Below are positions 9,008 to 18,095 of a stretch of DNA of 64,000 nucleotides, in pieces. The DNA lies in contig DFRF01000041.1 of the NCBI GenBank assembly GCA_002378125.1, positions 1-64,000 of the forward strand, read 5' to 3'. This DNA comes from Rhodospirillaceae bacterium UBA3470. GTDB taxonomy: Bacteria; Pseudomonadota; Alphaproteobacteria; Rhodospirillales; Casp-alpha2. Numbering within the stretch: the first letter of the stretch is position 1; each line of letters opens with the position of its first letter. Both the position numbers and the translations under genes were made by a program. The notes beneath the pieces are model-generated. The model searched no databases, was not told the origin of the DNA, and saw only the letters and a program-made list of their open reading frames with translations.

Positions 9008-9993
9008 GGTGCGGCCTGACCGCGCTGACGCTTGTGGGCCTTTTGTCAGCCTGCGCACCGCGAATCCTGGAGCCCGGGCCTGAGACGGTAACGCCCCATC
9101 TGACCGACACCGCCTTTATTACCGCCGACGGCACGGCTCTGCCGCTCCATACTTGGTGGCCGGTGAGCAAACCCCGGGCAGTGATCCTCGCGCTCCACGG
9201 ATTTAACGATTACGGCCATTTCTTCGACGGTCCGGGAGATTTCCTGGCACTCAGCGGGATCGCATCCTACGCCTATGACCAGCGCGGGTTCGGCGGCGCA
9301 TCAAACCTGGGCACCTGGGCAGGTGTGGCAGCCTATGCGCGCGACGCAGTTCAGGCGGTCCGCGCCGTGAAACAACGCCACCCGGACCTACCGCTTTATC
9401 TACACGGCTCCTCCATGGGCGGGGCCGTCGCCATACTGGCCGCCAACGAGCCTAACGCACCTCCCGTGAACGGCGTAATCCTAGCGGCCCCGGCCATCTG
9501 GGCTCGCACCACCATGCCTTGGTATCAGCGTCTAGCGCTTTGGATAGGCGCGCATTTAGCCCCGGAGATGGCCCTGACGGAGCGCGGACTGGGCATTGTG
9601 CCTTCCGATAACTATGAGATGCTGGTCCGCCTTAATCAAGATCCACTAATAATCAAACAAACCCGTATCGGCACCATCTACGGCCTGGTGAACCTGATGG
9701 ATGCGGCCTTGGCCGCGGCGCCGGGCCTGACAACGCCGACACTAATTCTCTATGGCGAAAATGATGAGATCATTCCCAAGGCCCCAATCCGACGCATGCT
9801 GGAAACCCTGCCAGCCAATCGCTACCGCATCGCAATTTATAAAGAGGGATTCCACATGCTGCTGAGGGACCTTCAGGCTGCCACCGTCTGGAAGGACATG
9901 GCCGCCTGGATCATCAACCGGACCGCGCCCTTGCCCTCAAAGGCAGATCGGAGCAGTTTGGAGACACTTGGGATGAAAGAGGTACGACGCTGA
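9004..9993 (+). CDS. Alpha/beta hydrolase lipoprotein (monoacylglycerol lipase-like)
   Basis: A 329-residue serine hydrolase of the lysophospholipase/monoglyceride lipase family. The N-terminus LTALTLVGLLSAC is a lipoprotein signal with lipobox LSAC (Cys17), so the mature protein should be membrane-anchored outside the cytoplasm. The nucleophile elbow is GSSMGG; the oxyanion segment is LALHGFNDYG; the acid/His pair fits YGENDEIIP and KEGFHMLLRD. The GTG start at 9004 overlaps the stop of the ABC ATPase, which implies translational coupling, and the next gene begins 2 bases after its stop. Lipid or ester substrate unknown. Confidence 0.85.
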   Translation: MRCGLTALTLVGLLSACAPRILEPGPETVTPHLTDTAFITADGTALPLHTWWPVSKPRAVILALHGFNDYGHFFDGPGDFLALSGIASYAYDQRGFGGASNLGTWAGVAAYARDAVQAVRAVKQRHPDLPLYLHGSSMGGAVAILAANEPNAPPVNGVILAAPAIWARTTMPWYQRLALWIGAHLAPEMALTERGLGIVPSDNYEMLVRLNQDPLIIKQTRIGTIYGLVNLMDAALAAAPGLTTPTLILYGENDEIIPKAPIRRMLETLPANRYRIAIYKEGFHMLLRDLQAATVWKDMAAWIINRTAPLPSKADRSSLETLGMKEVRR

Positions 9994-9995
9994 CC

Positions 9996-11276
9996 ATGGA
10001 TTTCAAGGAAACCCCATATTGGTGGGAGGCCGCGCCCCGGCCGACTCTCGACGAGAAACCGGTACAGCAAACCTGCGACGTTGCCATCATCGGCGCAGGG
10101 TTCGCGGGTCTGACGGCGGCGTTGACCCTGGCGCGGGCGGGACGCAACGTACAGGTCTTCGACAAGCAGCGTCCCGGCGAAGGCGCATCCAGCCGCAACG
10201 GTGGCATCGCGTCAGGCAATATCAAAATGAAATTCTCGACCATGGTCTCGGCTTTTGGCGAGGACGCTGCAAAAAAAATCTACGCCGAGGGTGTAGCCGC
10301 GCGCGAGGACTTGGCGCGCTTCATCGAGGACGAGAAGATTGATTGCCACTTCAAAATGACCGGCCAGTTCACCGGCGCCTACTTGCCGAAGCATTACGAC
10401 CGGCTAGCCCGCGAGGCAGAATTCCTAAACAAGAATCTAGACCTGGGCGCGGAAGTGATAGCCCGCGCCAACCAGCACAAGGAAGTGGACACGGAACTTT
10501 ACTACGGCGGTGTGGTGCGCCCCGACATCGGCGGCCTGCATCCGGGTCTGTTTCACCAGGGGATTCTGGACCGCGCCCTGGAGGCCGGCGTCACCGTGCA
10601 TGGCGTCACCGACGTGGAAGGGTTTGTGAAAGACGCGGAAGGCTTCCTGATCACCACATCGCGTGGCACTACCAAAGCTCGCGATCTTTTGGTCTGTACC
10701 AACGGCTACACGGGCAAGACCACGCCCTGGCTGCAGCGCCGCATTGTGCCAGTCCCAAGCCAGATTATCGCCACGGCGCCACTCCCGACCGAGACCATGC
10801 GGCGCCTCATGCCCAAGGGCCGGATGTTAGGCGAGACCCGCAATACCTATCACTACTATCGTCCGTCGCCAGACGGCACTTGTATCATCTTCGGCGGCCG
10901 TGCCGGCGCTGGCACGGATGATCCCCAAGAAAAATTCAAACACTTGCACAAGGGCATCGTAGAAATATTCCCCGAACTCAAAAACGTGGGCATTACCCAT
11001 TCGTGGTGGGGCTTCACGGGCTACACCTTCGACTTCTTTCCGAAGTCCGTGGTCAATGACGGCGTGCATTACGCCGCCGGGTTTTGCGGCTCGGGCGTCG
11101 TCTGGGCGCGCTGGTTCGCGAAGAAGTCCGCCATGCGCATCGTTGGTAATTCCAAAGACGCGGAAAGCGCCTTCGACGGCCGCCCAGCGCAGACGAGGCT
11201 TCTCTATAATGGTAATCCGTGGTTCCTACCTTGGGTGATCGCCTGGTATGGATGGAAGGACCGTTTGGGGCTTTAG
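9996..11276 (+). CDS. FAD-dependent amine/amino-acid oxidoreductase (DAO family)
   Basis: A 426-residue flavoprotein of the DadA/PuuB-like D-amino-acid oxidase superfamily. The dinucleotide-binding motif is VAIIGAGFAGLTAALTLARAG (about residues 30-50), followed by GEGASSRNGGIASGN, which is characteristic of the gamma-glutamylputrescine oxidase branch. The C-terminal FAD loop is HYAAGFCGSGVVWARWFAKK. It should oxidise a primary or secondary amine to an imine with electrons going to oxygen or quinone. It is the third gene of a tight run with the ABC ATPase and the lipoprotein hydrolase, though no shared pathway is obvious. Confidence 0.85.
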   Translation: MDFKETPYWWEAAPRPTLDEKPVQQTCDVAIIGAGFAGLTAALTLARAGRNVQVFDKQRPGEGASSRNGGIASGNIKMKFSTMVSAFGEDAAKKIYAEGVAAREDLARFIEDEKIDCHFKMTGQFTGAYLPKHYDRLAREAEFLNKNLDLGAEVIARANQHKEVDTELYYGGVVRPDIGGLHPGLFHQGILDRALEAGVTVHGVTDVEGFVKDAEGFLITTSRGTTKARDLLVCTNGYTGKTTPWLQRRIVPVPSQIIATAPLPTETMRRLMPKGRMLGETRNTYHYYRPSPDGTCIIFGGRAGAGTDDPQEKFKHLHKGIVEIFPELKNVGITHSWWGFTGYTFDFFPKSVVNDGVHYAAGFCGSGVVWARWFAKKSAMRIVGNSKDAESAFDGRPAQTRLLYNGNPWFLPWVIAWYGWKDRLGL

Positions 11277-11397
11277 GCCAAATCTGGGCAACCGCCGAAA
11301 TCAACTTTTCCACCAGCGCAATCCATGGCATAGATCCAATCAGCATCTGGATGCAGATCGCCTCATTAGCCTTGCTAATGTTACATTGGGCTAAGGT

Positions 11398-11520
11398 TTA
11401 AGTCAGCGCCGGCAAAATGGCCACGATAGACGATAACACCGTGGTGCCGAGCTTTACTAGGTAGATGGTATCGCGGATGAGTGCCGCTTCTTGTTCCATT
11501 TCGCCGAGGACGGCAAACAT
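11398..11520 (-). CDS. Predicted 40-residue small membrane protein
   Basis: A short minus-strand frame beginning MFAVLGEMEQEAALIRDTIY, with an acidic amphipathic N-terminus and a hydrophobic C-terminal stretch (LVKLGTTVLSSIVAILPALT) able to span the membrane once. GGAAGGGA lies about 7 bases before the ATG, and the frame starts 15 bases after tadA on the same strand, so it could be the last gene of that transcript. I recognise no family. It could be a chance frame. Confidence 0.35.
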   Translation of the reverse strand: MFAVLGEMEQEAALIRDTIYLVKLGTTVLSSIVAILPALT

Positions 11521-11534
11521 GTTTTGGTCCCTTC

Positions 11535-11987
11535 CTAGCGGCGTTGGGCGAAAAACCCCTTTAAGATCGCCGCACATTCCGTTTCCATGACCCCGCCGAT
11601 CACTTCGGGCGCGTGGTGAATTGTGGGCTGGTCAAAGATGCGCGGCCCGTGGTCCACGCCACCGCCTTTTGGGTCATAGGCCCCAAACACCAATTTGCGA
11701 AGGCGCGCATAAGCGATCGCCGTAGCGCAGAGCGCGCACGGTTCCAGCGTCACATACAAATCGCATTGAGGCAGACGCACATCGCCGCGCGCCACAGTAG
11801 CCTCGCGAATGACTAGAACCTCAGCGTGTGCAGTGGGATCAGACAGTTCTTCCACCCGGTTGCCGGCCCGCGCCAAAACGGCTCCAGAAGCTGCCTCTAC
11901 GAGGACAGCCCCCACAGGCACCTCGCCCCGGGCCTTGGCGGCGCGGGCTTCAGCTAGAGCCTGAGTCATAAAATCGGTTTCGATCAT
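11535..11987 (-). CDS. tadA: tRNA-specific adenosine deaminase TadA
   Basis: A 150-residue zinc deaminase that converts adenosine-34 to inosine in the tRNA-Arg anticodon. The zinc and proton-shuttle motif HAE (TAHAEVLVIR) and the PCxxC ligand pair (LEPCALCATAI) are intact. YARLRKLVFGAYDPKGGGVDHGPRIF is the tRNA-type signature that separates it from cytosine or guanine deaminases. Length is typical. It is divergent from rluB-rsmD, a common alphaproteobacterial arrangement, with 75 bases between for both promoters. Confidence 0.95.
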   Translation of the reverse strand: MIETDFMTQALAEARAAKARGEVPVGAVLVEAASGAVLARAGNRVEELSDPTAHAEVLVIREATVARGDVRLPQCDLYVTLEPCALCATAIAYARLRKLVFGAYDPKGGGVDHGPRIFDQPTIHHAPEVIGGVMETECAAILKGFFAQRR

Positions 11988-12062
11988 GGGGAAATCTGGT
12001 ACTACGTAGCCGTGCCGTCAAGGCGCGCTTGTTCCGGCCTCATGCGCTGCTAGAGTGCGATT

Positions 12063-12833
12063 ATGTCAGAACAAAATGACATTAAAAAAGGCGAGCGAAT
12101 CGCCAAGATCTTGGCGCGGGTGGGGCTCTGTTCGCGACGTGAAGCGGAACGCTGGATCCGCGACGGCCGGGTGCAAATGAACGGTGCGGTGCTGAGCACA
12201 CCAGCTATAACCGTGACAGACGCCGATACGGTCCTGGTAGACGGGCAGCCCCTCCCAAAAATCGAGAAACCGCGGCTCTGGCGCTATCATAAGCCGCCAG
12301 GCTTGGTGACCACGAACAGCGACCCCGAAGGCCGGGCGACCATATTCGAGCGCCTGCCCCGCGACTTGCCGCGGGTCATGACAGTGGGGCGGCTTGACAT
12401 TACGTCAGAGGGCTTGCTGCTGCTCACCAACGACGGCGGTCTAGCGCGGCAATTAGAACTGCCAGAAACCGGCTGGACCCGGCGGTATCGGGTCCGAGCT
12501 CACGGCCGGGCTGATGAGGGCCGGCTAGCAAAACTGGCGGGTGGAGTGACGGTCGACGGTGTGCATTACGGCGCCATTGAGGCCAAACTTGAGGGCCAGC
12601 AGAAATCCAATGCCTGGCTTGATGTGCGGCTTCGAGAAGGTAAGAACCGCGAGATCCGCCGGGTCATGGCGCATCTGGGCCTAAACGTGACCCGCCTGAT
12701 CCGGACCGCCTACGGTCCCTTCCAATTGGGCACGATGGACCGCGGTCAGGTGATTGAGGTGACGGGCAAGGTCATGCGTGATCAGATCGCGGGTTTTCGG
12801 AGACGTAAATCTCGTAAGGGGGGTGTCCGGTGA
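12063..12833 (+). CDS. rluB: 23S rRNA pseudouridine synthase RluB-type
   Basis: A 256-residue enzyme of the RsuA/RluB/RluE group. An S4 RNA-binding domain (residues about 11-60; [20 protein letters not shown]) is followed by the catalytic domain with the nucleophilic aspartate in [17 protein letters not shown] (about residue 106). [18 protein letters not shown] is the second conserved motif. A basic tail ends the protein. RluB modifies U2605 of 23S rRNA; the RluE/RsuA alternatives are less likely given the S4 domain and the rsmD neighbour. The coding end lies 10 bases before the rsmD start, so the two are probably co-expressed. Confidence 0.9.
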   Translation: MSEQNDIKKGERIAKILARVGLCSRREAERWIRDGRVQMNGAVLSTPAITVTDADTVLVDGQPLPKIEKPRLWRYHKPPGLVTTNSDPEGRATIFERLPRDLPRVMTVGRLDITSEGLLLLTNDGGLARQLELPETGWTRRYRVRAHGRADEGRLAKLAGGVTVDGVHYGAIEAKLEGQQKSNAWLDVRLREGKNREIRRVMAHLGLNVTRLIRTAYGPFQLGTMDRGQVIEVTGKVMRDQIAGFRRRKSRKGGVR

Positions 12834-12843
12834 GAGTTCGGAC

Positions 12844-13419
12844 ATGAGAATTGTCGGCGGCGCCTTCAGGGGTCGACGCCTGGCCGCGCCGACAGGTCAT
12901 GACGTACGGCCAACGTCGGAACGGACACGGGAATCGCTGTTCAACATTTTAGCGCACGGCCTAGCCGACTGGGGCGGTGAATTGGAAGCAGCTAGCGTTG
13001 TCGACCTATTTTGCGGGACCGGCGCCCTGGGGCTCGAAGCGCTGTCGCGGGGCGCGGCGCACGTGACACTTATTGACAACTCGGGACCCGTCTTATCAGC
13101 GGCCCGCAAAAACTCGGCACTCGGTATTAACGCGGCGAAAAGGACGATTATCCTTAAGATGGACGCGACCATGTTGGCACCACCGCCTCGCGCAGCCCAG
13201 GCACCGTGCGCCATAGCCTTTCTGGACCCACCCTATGGCTCCGGCTTGGCCGTGCCGGCATTAGGATCGTTAAAAGCGCGGGGCTGGCTTGGCGACGGCG
13301 GCTTGGCGGTTGTTGAAATCGCCGCGGGGGAGGAATTGGACCCACCGCTTGGTTACAGGGCCATTGAGACGCGGGCCTACGGTGCGGCCAAAGTGTTATT
13401 CCTAAAACTTCGTAGTTGA
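12844..13419 (+). CDS. rsmD: 16S rRNA (guanine966-N2)-methyltransferase RsmD
   Basis: A 191-residue SAM-dependent methyltransferase acting on G966 of 16S rRNA in the 30S subunit. It starts MRIVGGAFRGRRLAAP, the invariant N-terminus, which fixes the ATG at 12844 over an upstream ATG at 12778 inside rluB. RPTSERTRESLFNIL, the SAM motif DLFCGTGALGLEALSRGA, and the catalytic FLDPPYG motif are intact. It follows rluB closely in the usual gene order. Confidence 0.95.
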   Translation: MRIVGGAFRGRRLAAPTGHDVRPTSERTRESLFNILAHGLADWGGELEAASVVDLFCGTGALGLEALSRGAAHVTLIDNSGPVLSAARKNSALGINAAKRTIILKMDATMLAPPPRAAQAPCAIAFLDPPYGSGLAVPALGSLKARGWLGDGGLAVVEIAAGEELDPPLGYRAIETRAYGAAKVLFLKLRS

Positions 13420-13834
13420 AGCGCGTCGGCCAATTCCGATATGCGTAGGAGACGCATTCATCTGGCCAGAGGGCGACTAATCTCAGACCTTGTGCGACAT
13501 CCCAGCACCACTCGTCGCCTTCCCAGAACGCAGGGACGCCAAACAAGAGGGTAATCTTTTCCGCTGAGACCATTGGCGTCGGTTAAAAGGGAGGCAACGG
13601 TGGTGCGCCGCCAGTGACACCACTTTCGTCCATACCACATGGATTTGGTCCAGGTAGCCTCGGGAAGGATGAAGTGTTGCTAGAATTGCCCCAAGATGGG
13701 CGACCCAGTCAACTGGGGTGGGCTTAATTGTGTCCGACTGCCGCTCATGCCATCATCGGACGCGACAGATCGTAAATTGGTTCGAGGGTTTGGGGATCGT
13801 GGATATCGTCTTTGGGCGTTGGGGCCGTGTGCCT
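13420..13834. other. Intergenic region without a supported gene
   Basis: About 415 bases. A minus-strand frame reads protein-like around 13440-13573 (WEGDEWCWDVAQGLRLVALW) but it has no stop until it runs deep into rsmD, so I do not call it. No hairpin with a T-run was seen after rsmD. The promoter of the next gene should be here. Confidence 0.3.
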
Positions 13835-14800
13835 ATGACCGCGGTGTTTATGGCACTTTCGATTGCTCAGGTCGGGGCAAAAGAGATCCTTTTCGTCTAT
13901 CCCCCAGAAGGATGGCGGTTGAGCTTAGAGACTAGGACCGACAACCTCCATTTCTTTGAATACTTTCCAAAGGGGGAGACGCCTCAGCAGTGGACAGAGA
14001 TGGTGACCGTCCAAATCTTCACAAATTTGAAGGGGATCAGTCCGTCGGTGTTAGCTGATAATTTGCGCACGCGGTTCGTCACCGGTTGCGCCCGCCAAAC
14101 AATTCGTGGCCCCGAGCGGTTCAGCTTAGGGGGTTACCTTGCTATCCGCCTGTACGTGGAGTGCGACAAACCCACCTTCAAGAAAAGGCCGGGCGGCTCG
14201 GACTTTCTGCAACATGAAGTGGCCGCTTTTCAAATCATCCAGGGGCGAAAAAACCTCTATGTCATTGAACGGGCATGGCACGGGCGGTCACGGGCCTCGC
14301 CGAACGCACCCTATGAGCGTGGTGATCTCTGGGGATGGGACGTATTTTGGCACAACATTGAGGTTTGTGACACCGATGAAAGGGCGCGGGCTTGTTTTGG
14401 CCTCGGGCTACTGTCCCCCGAAAAGGCAGCGATATTCGTCTCGCAGGCGAACCCGGTCTTGCCCTACGGATGTGACTATTTCCGTATCCTGTCTCTCTTG
14501 CCCGATACGGCGCGGGCAACGCGCCCGACGCAGGTCTTGCCGTTGAAACTGCGCCTTGGCCGGTTCGGCGGTTCAAAACCCGACCGCCGGTTGATCGACG
14601 ACCTTTTGGCGGCCTACGATGAGAACAGGCCAGTGGCGGTGATCGTCACCATGTCCGGCAGCGCCTCGTCGGACATATTCCCCATCGACGCCGCTAAGGC
14701 CGCGCGGGACACCAACGCTATTGCCAGCTTGCTGATCGCCGGCGGGGTCGCGACAGATCGCGTTTATCAGACCTTGAACGCGGATTGTCCGGGGGGATAG
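13835..14800 (+). CDS. Unrecognised secreted or envelope protein
   Basis: I do not recognise this 321-residue protein. The start is uncertain: the ATG at 13835 opens a short hydrophobic leader (MTAVFMALSIAQVGA) like a signal peptide; GTG at 13799 or ATG at 13718 would extend it. Residues about 20-110 contain YPPEGWRLSLETR and EYFPKGETPQQWTEMVTVQI; several cysteines (CARQ, VECDK, EVCDTDERARAC, PYGCDYF) could form periplasmic disulfides. The last 60 residues (AVIVTMSGSASSD, then AAKAARDTNAIASLLIAGGV) weakly recall the helix-loop pattern of OmpA-like peptidoglycan-binding domains. Codon use is like the neighbours. It is convergent with parE. Confidence 0.7.
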   Translation: MTAVFMALSIAQVGAKEILFVYPPEGWRLSLETRTDNLHFFEYFPKGETPQQWTEMVTVQIFTNLKGISPSVLADNLRTRFVTGCARQTIRGPERFSLGGYLAIRLYVECDKPTFKKRPGGSDFLQHEVAAFQIIQGRKNLYVIERAWHGRSRASPNAPYERGDLWGWDVFWHNIEVCDTDERARACFGLGLLSPEKAAIFVSQANPVLPYGCDYFRILSLLPDTARATRPTQVLPLKLRLGRFGGSKPDRRLIDDLLAAYDENRPVAVIVTMSGSASSDIFPIDAAKAARDTNAIASLLIAGGVATDRVYQTLNADCPGG

Positions 14801-14824
14801 CCCAACCCGGAATTGCGGGGAAAT

Positions 14825-16897
14825 CTAGACGTCGAGGTCTTCAACTAGGCTAGCGTTTTCCTGGATATACTTGAACCGCTTCTCCGGGTTCTTGCCCATG
14901 AGATTATCAACGAGGCGGGCCGTATACTTTGCCTCAATGATTTCGTCATCCGTCTGGCCCGCCGGTATCGTGACTCGGACCAGGGTCCTCCGCGCTGGGT
15001 CCATGGTGGTTTCCTTGAGTTGTGCCGGCGGCATTTCGCCAAGGCCCTTAAAACGGCTAATCTCCACCTTGCCGCGGCCCATGAACTCCTTTTCCATAAG
15101 CTCATCCTTGTGCGCATCATCGCGCGCATACATGGTTTTTGAACCCTGATTGATGCGGTAGAGCGGCGGCATTGCGAGATAAAGGTGGCCCGAGTCCACC
15201 AGCCCAGCCATCTGCTGGAAGAAAAAGGTCATCAGCAATGAAGAGATATGGGCCCCGTCCACGTCAGCATCGGTCATGATGATAACCTTCTCGTACCGGA
15301 GGTCATCCTCCATGAAGGCCTCGCCCAAACCAGAGCCCAAGGCTTCGATCAGGTCGGACAGCTCCTGGTTGGCGCGCATCTTGTCGGCCGTGGCACTGGC
15401 GACATTGAGGATCTTTCCGCGCAAGGGAAGGATTGCCTGAGTTTCGCGGTCCCGCGCCTGCTTGGCTGAGCCGCCAGCCGAATCGCCCTCGACGATAAAC
15501 AATTCGGTGCCTTGCGCCGTGGTCCGGGTACAATCCGAAAGCTTGCCTGGGAGGCGCAATTTCCGGGTGGCAGATTGGCGTTTAGTTTGCTTCTGGGCAC
15601 GCCGCCTGAGCCGGATCTCTGCCCGCTCAATCGCGTGCTCCAACAGGGCTTTCGCCGCATCAGGTGCACTGGACAACCAGTGGTCGAAGTGGTCGCGGAC
15701 CGCGTTTTCCACCAGTTTTTGGGCCTCCACCGTGGAGAGCTTGTCCTTAGTTTGGCCCTGGAATTGTGGATCGGCGATGAACACGGACAACATGACTAAG
15801 GTGCCGCCGACCACGTCGTCACCGTTGAGCTTGGCGGCTTGCTTGTTCCCGACGAGCTCTCCGTAAGCGCGGAGGCCTTTGGTTAGTGCGCCGCGCAAAC
15901 CTAATTCGTGGGTGCCGCCCAACGGGGTGGGGACTGTGTTGCAATAGGAGTTAAAGAACGGATCCTCATCCACGGGCCAGGCAACGGCCCATTCCACCTT
16001 GCCCGATCCACCGTTCATCTTCGATTGGCCAGCAAATGACTGCCGCGTGATGGTTTTTCGTTCACCCAGGGCGCTGACGAGATAATCGGTTAGGCCCCCC
16101 GGGAAATGGAGGGTGTCCTTGGCGGGCGTATCTTCGCCATCGACAAGCAACTTCTCGTGGCAGGTCCAGCGAATTTCAACACCGCGAAACAGGTACGCCT
16201 TGGACCGCGCCATGCGATATAGCATCGCCGGCTTGAAGAGATTGTGCGGCCCAAAAATCTTTGCGTCGGGATGGAAATTGATAGTGGTGCCACGCCGGTT
16301 GCGGACCGCGCCAGCATCTTTCAGCGGGCCGTCGGGAACGCCGCGCTGGTATGTCTGACGCCACATGTTTTTGTCGCGCGCCACCTCCACGGTCAAACGG
16401 TCGGCCAGTGCGTTCACCACGGACAGGCCAACCCCGTGTAGGCCGCCCGACGTCTCATAGGCTTCGCCGGAAAACTTACCGCCGGAGTGAAGCGTCGTCA
16501 TAATTACTTCCAGGGCCGACTTGGCCTTAAACTTAGGGTGCGGGTCCGTCGGAATACCGCGGCCATTGTCAGAGATGGTCAACGACCGGTCGGGCAGAAG
16601 TTCGATGTGAATATAGCTCGCATGGCCAGACACAACCTCGTCCATGGAGTTATCGAGGATTTCGGCCGCAAGGTGATGAAGCGAGCGTTCATCCGTGCCG
16701 CCAATGTACATGCCGGGCCGACGGCGCACCGGTTCTAGGCCCTCCAGAACCTCAATGTCCTTCGCCGAATAACTTCCGCCGGCGCTCTTGGCCACCGGTG
16801 CGGCCTTGCTAACCGTCTTTGCAGCCTTGTTTTTTTGAGCTGTCTTGGATTTTTTAGCGGGGGGCTGATGGCCCTGTTTAAAGAGCTCAGTTTGCAT
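14825..16897 (-). CDS. parE: DNA topoisomerase IV subunit B
   Basis: A 690-residue type IIA topoisomerase ATPase subunit that with ParC decatenates chromosomes. The GHKL ATPase domain has EILDNSMDEVVSGHA, DNGRGIPTD and GLHGVGLSVVNALAD; the transducer follows; the TOPRIM metal site is in FIVEGDSAGGSAKQ and TDADVDGAHISSLLMTFF. The length near 690, without the large insert of many GyrB proteins, and GGTDERSLHHL fit ParE rather than GyrB. The first 35 residues are a Lys/Ala-rich tail (KKSKTAQKNKAAKTVSKAAP) that precedes the conserved SAKDIEVLEGLEPVRRRPGM. Confidence 0.93.
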   Translation of the reverse strand: MQTELFKQGHQPPAKKSKTAQKNKAAKTVSKAAPVAKSAGGSYSAKDIEVLEGLEPVRRRPGMYIGGTDERSLHHLAAEILDNSMDEVVSGHASYIHIELLPDRSLTISDNGRGIPTDPHPKFKAKSALEVIMTTLHSGGKFSGEAYETSGGLHGVGLSVVNALADRLTVEVARDKNMWRQTYQRGVPDGPLKDAGAVRNRRGTTINFHPDAKIFGPHNLFKPAMLYRMARSKAYLFRGVEIRWTCHEKLLVDGEDTPAKDTLHFPGGLTDYLVSALGERKTITRQSFAGQSKMNGGSGKVEWAVAWPVDEDPFFNSYCNTVPTPLGGTHELGLRGALTKGLRAYGELVGNKQAAKLNGDDVVGGTLVMLSVFIADPQFQGQTKDKLSTVEAQKLVENAVRDHFDHWLSSAPDAAKALLEHAIERAEIRLRRRAQKQTKRQSATRKLRLPGKLSDCTRTTAQGTELFIVEGDSAGGSAKQARDRETQAILPLRGKILNVASATADKMRANQELSDLIEALGSGLGEAFMEDDLRYEKVIIMTDADVDGAHISSLLMTFFFQQMAGLVDSGHLYLAMPPLYRINQGSKTMYARDDAHKDELMEKEFMGRGKVEISRFKGLGEMPPAQLKETTMDPARRTLVRVTIPAGQTDDEIIEAKYTARLVDNLMGKNPEKRFKYIQENASLVEDLDV

Positions 16898-17053
16898 GGG
16901 ATTTCCCGATTTTTTCGACTTTCTGCGACACTATCCTAATCAACCGAGCCTAGGCTCGACAAGCATGATAATGTGCTAAGTGTAAACAAAATATACAAGA
17001 TGTTGTGGGAATCTCGTTAACTTCATGGGAAATGAAAGCCTCATGGGATAACG

Positions 17054-17462
17054 TTGGCGAACCTTGCGCAAAATGAAGCCGCGCCGGAGGAACCGCACGG
17101 CGACCTCACCTTGGGCACTCTCGCTATGCCTGCCGACACCAACTCGGCCAGCGAAAGCTTTGGCGGCTTACTGATGCGTCAGATGGATATCACTAGCGGC
17201 ATGTCGCCGGACAACCCGCGTTGGACCGCGTCGCCACCGTCGCGGTTGATGGTTTCATCTTTGACAAACCGGTGAACGTAGGCGACGTGGTCTGCCGATA
17301 CACCCACGTCACCGAAGTCAACACGACTTCGGTGAAGGAATAAGTGCAGGCCTGGACCCTGTGTAGCCAAACGGCAGACAGCCGGGTTACGTCACCAAGG
17401 GGGTCTTCACCATTGACGCCTTAGATGAGACAGGGACCAAACGCTGGGTGCCGTCGGCCTAG
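17054..17462 (+). pseudogene. YciA-type acyl-CoA thioesterase, decayed
   Basis: Three frames in sequence rebuild a hot-dog acyl-CoA thioesterase. First, GDLTLGTLAMPADTNSASES and FGGLLMRQMDITSG (17096-17203). Second, LDRVATVAVDGFIFDKPVNV then GDVVCRYTHVTEVNTTSV, ending at an in-frame TAA. Third, YVTKGVFTIDALDETGTKRW, ending at TAG 17460-17462. These correspond in order to the YciA motifs LAMPADTN-FGG, the VDG-GD strand and the C-terminal TEG-F segment. At least two frameshifts, a stop and a small deletion make it non-functional. A working YciA hydrolyses acyl-CoAs in the cytoplasm. Confidence 0.75.
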
Positions 17463-18044
17463 GCGGTCGGCTGGCGTCATGTTATCAAGAGAAACGCATA
17501 CCCGGAGAACACCAAGGCCATCAAGGCCGCAAGATCACGAACGAAGGTCACTGTATGCAAGTTCTGCCCTCCCCGAGGCTAATTTGATATTTAGAACAAT
17601 AATAGAACATAGTTTGAATTAAAGTGCAACTTTTTTAATATTGTCGTTCAAGCCATTGAATTTCATTGGTGTTCAACGCACGCGAAAAATCTAATGTTTC
17701 TCCGTCGTTTCACGACTTTGCTCATCGCGAGCCCAGCAAAAATATAACATGTTAATGTTATGTTCTCATTTTATCGCCCCCTGCGTCCTGTGACGCAACG
17801 CTTTCGCCACGCGATCCGACGACGCCCGTGTTCAAACGGTCAAGTTATCAGCCAATAGTAATGGCAGTTATGCTTTTTACCTCACGGTGCGCCGTTCGAG
17901 TACAAGCTCGCAGCACTATGTCGACAAGCTCGAAATTCTGGCGTCCGACGGCCGAGATCGGGGAATGTGGCCCCCATACCAGGCTATGGGGTTACCTTGG
18001 TAGCGGATGCCGCCCAGGCGATGGAATAGTAGCAGACACCCAAC
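17463..18044. other. AT-rich non-coding stretch
   Basis: No supported gene in 580 bases. The part 17580-17780 is much richer in A and T than the surrounding genes and contains the palindrome ATAACAT-GTTA-ATGTTAT at 17744-17761. Its role is unknown; it could be a decayed region or a protein-binding site. Confidence 0.35.
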
Positions 18045-18073
18045 AAAAAAAGGCCGCCCAGAGGGCGGCCTTT
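18044..18073 (-). terminator. Rho-independent terminator of glnA
   Basis: An 11-bp perfect stem AAAGGCCGCCC (18049-18059) and GGGCGGCCTTT (18063-18073) encloses a 3-base loop. Read on the minus strand it is followed by a run of T residues (complement of 18045-18051). It lies 22 bases beyond the glnA stop, in the right orientation to end the glnB-glnA transcript. Confidence 0.9.
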
Positions 18074-18095
18074 CGCACGAATTGGTGATATCGTC

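Noticed and set aside
17744..17761. ATAACAT-GTTA-ATGTTAT as a Zur box
   Set aside because: The half-sites point the opposite way to TGTTATA-type Zur half-sites and no zinc gene follows.
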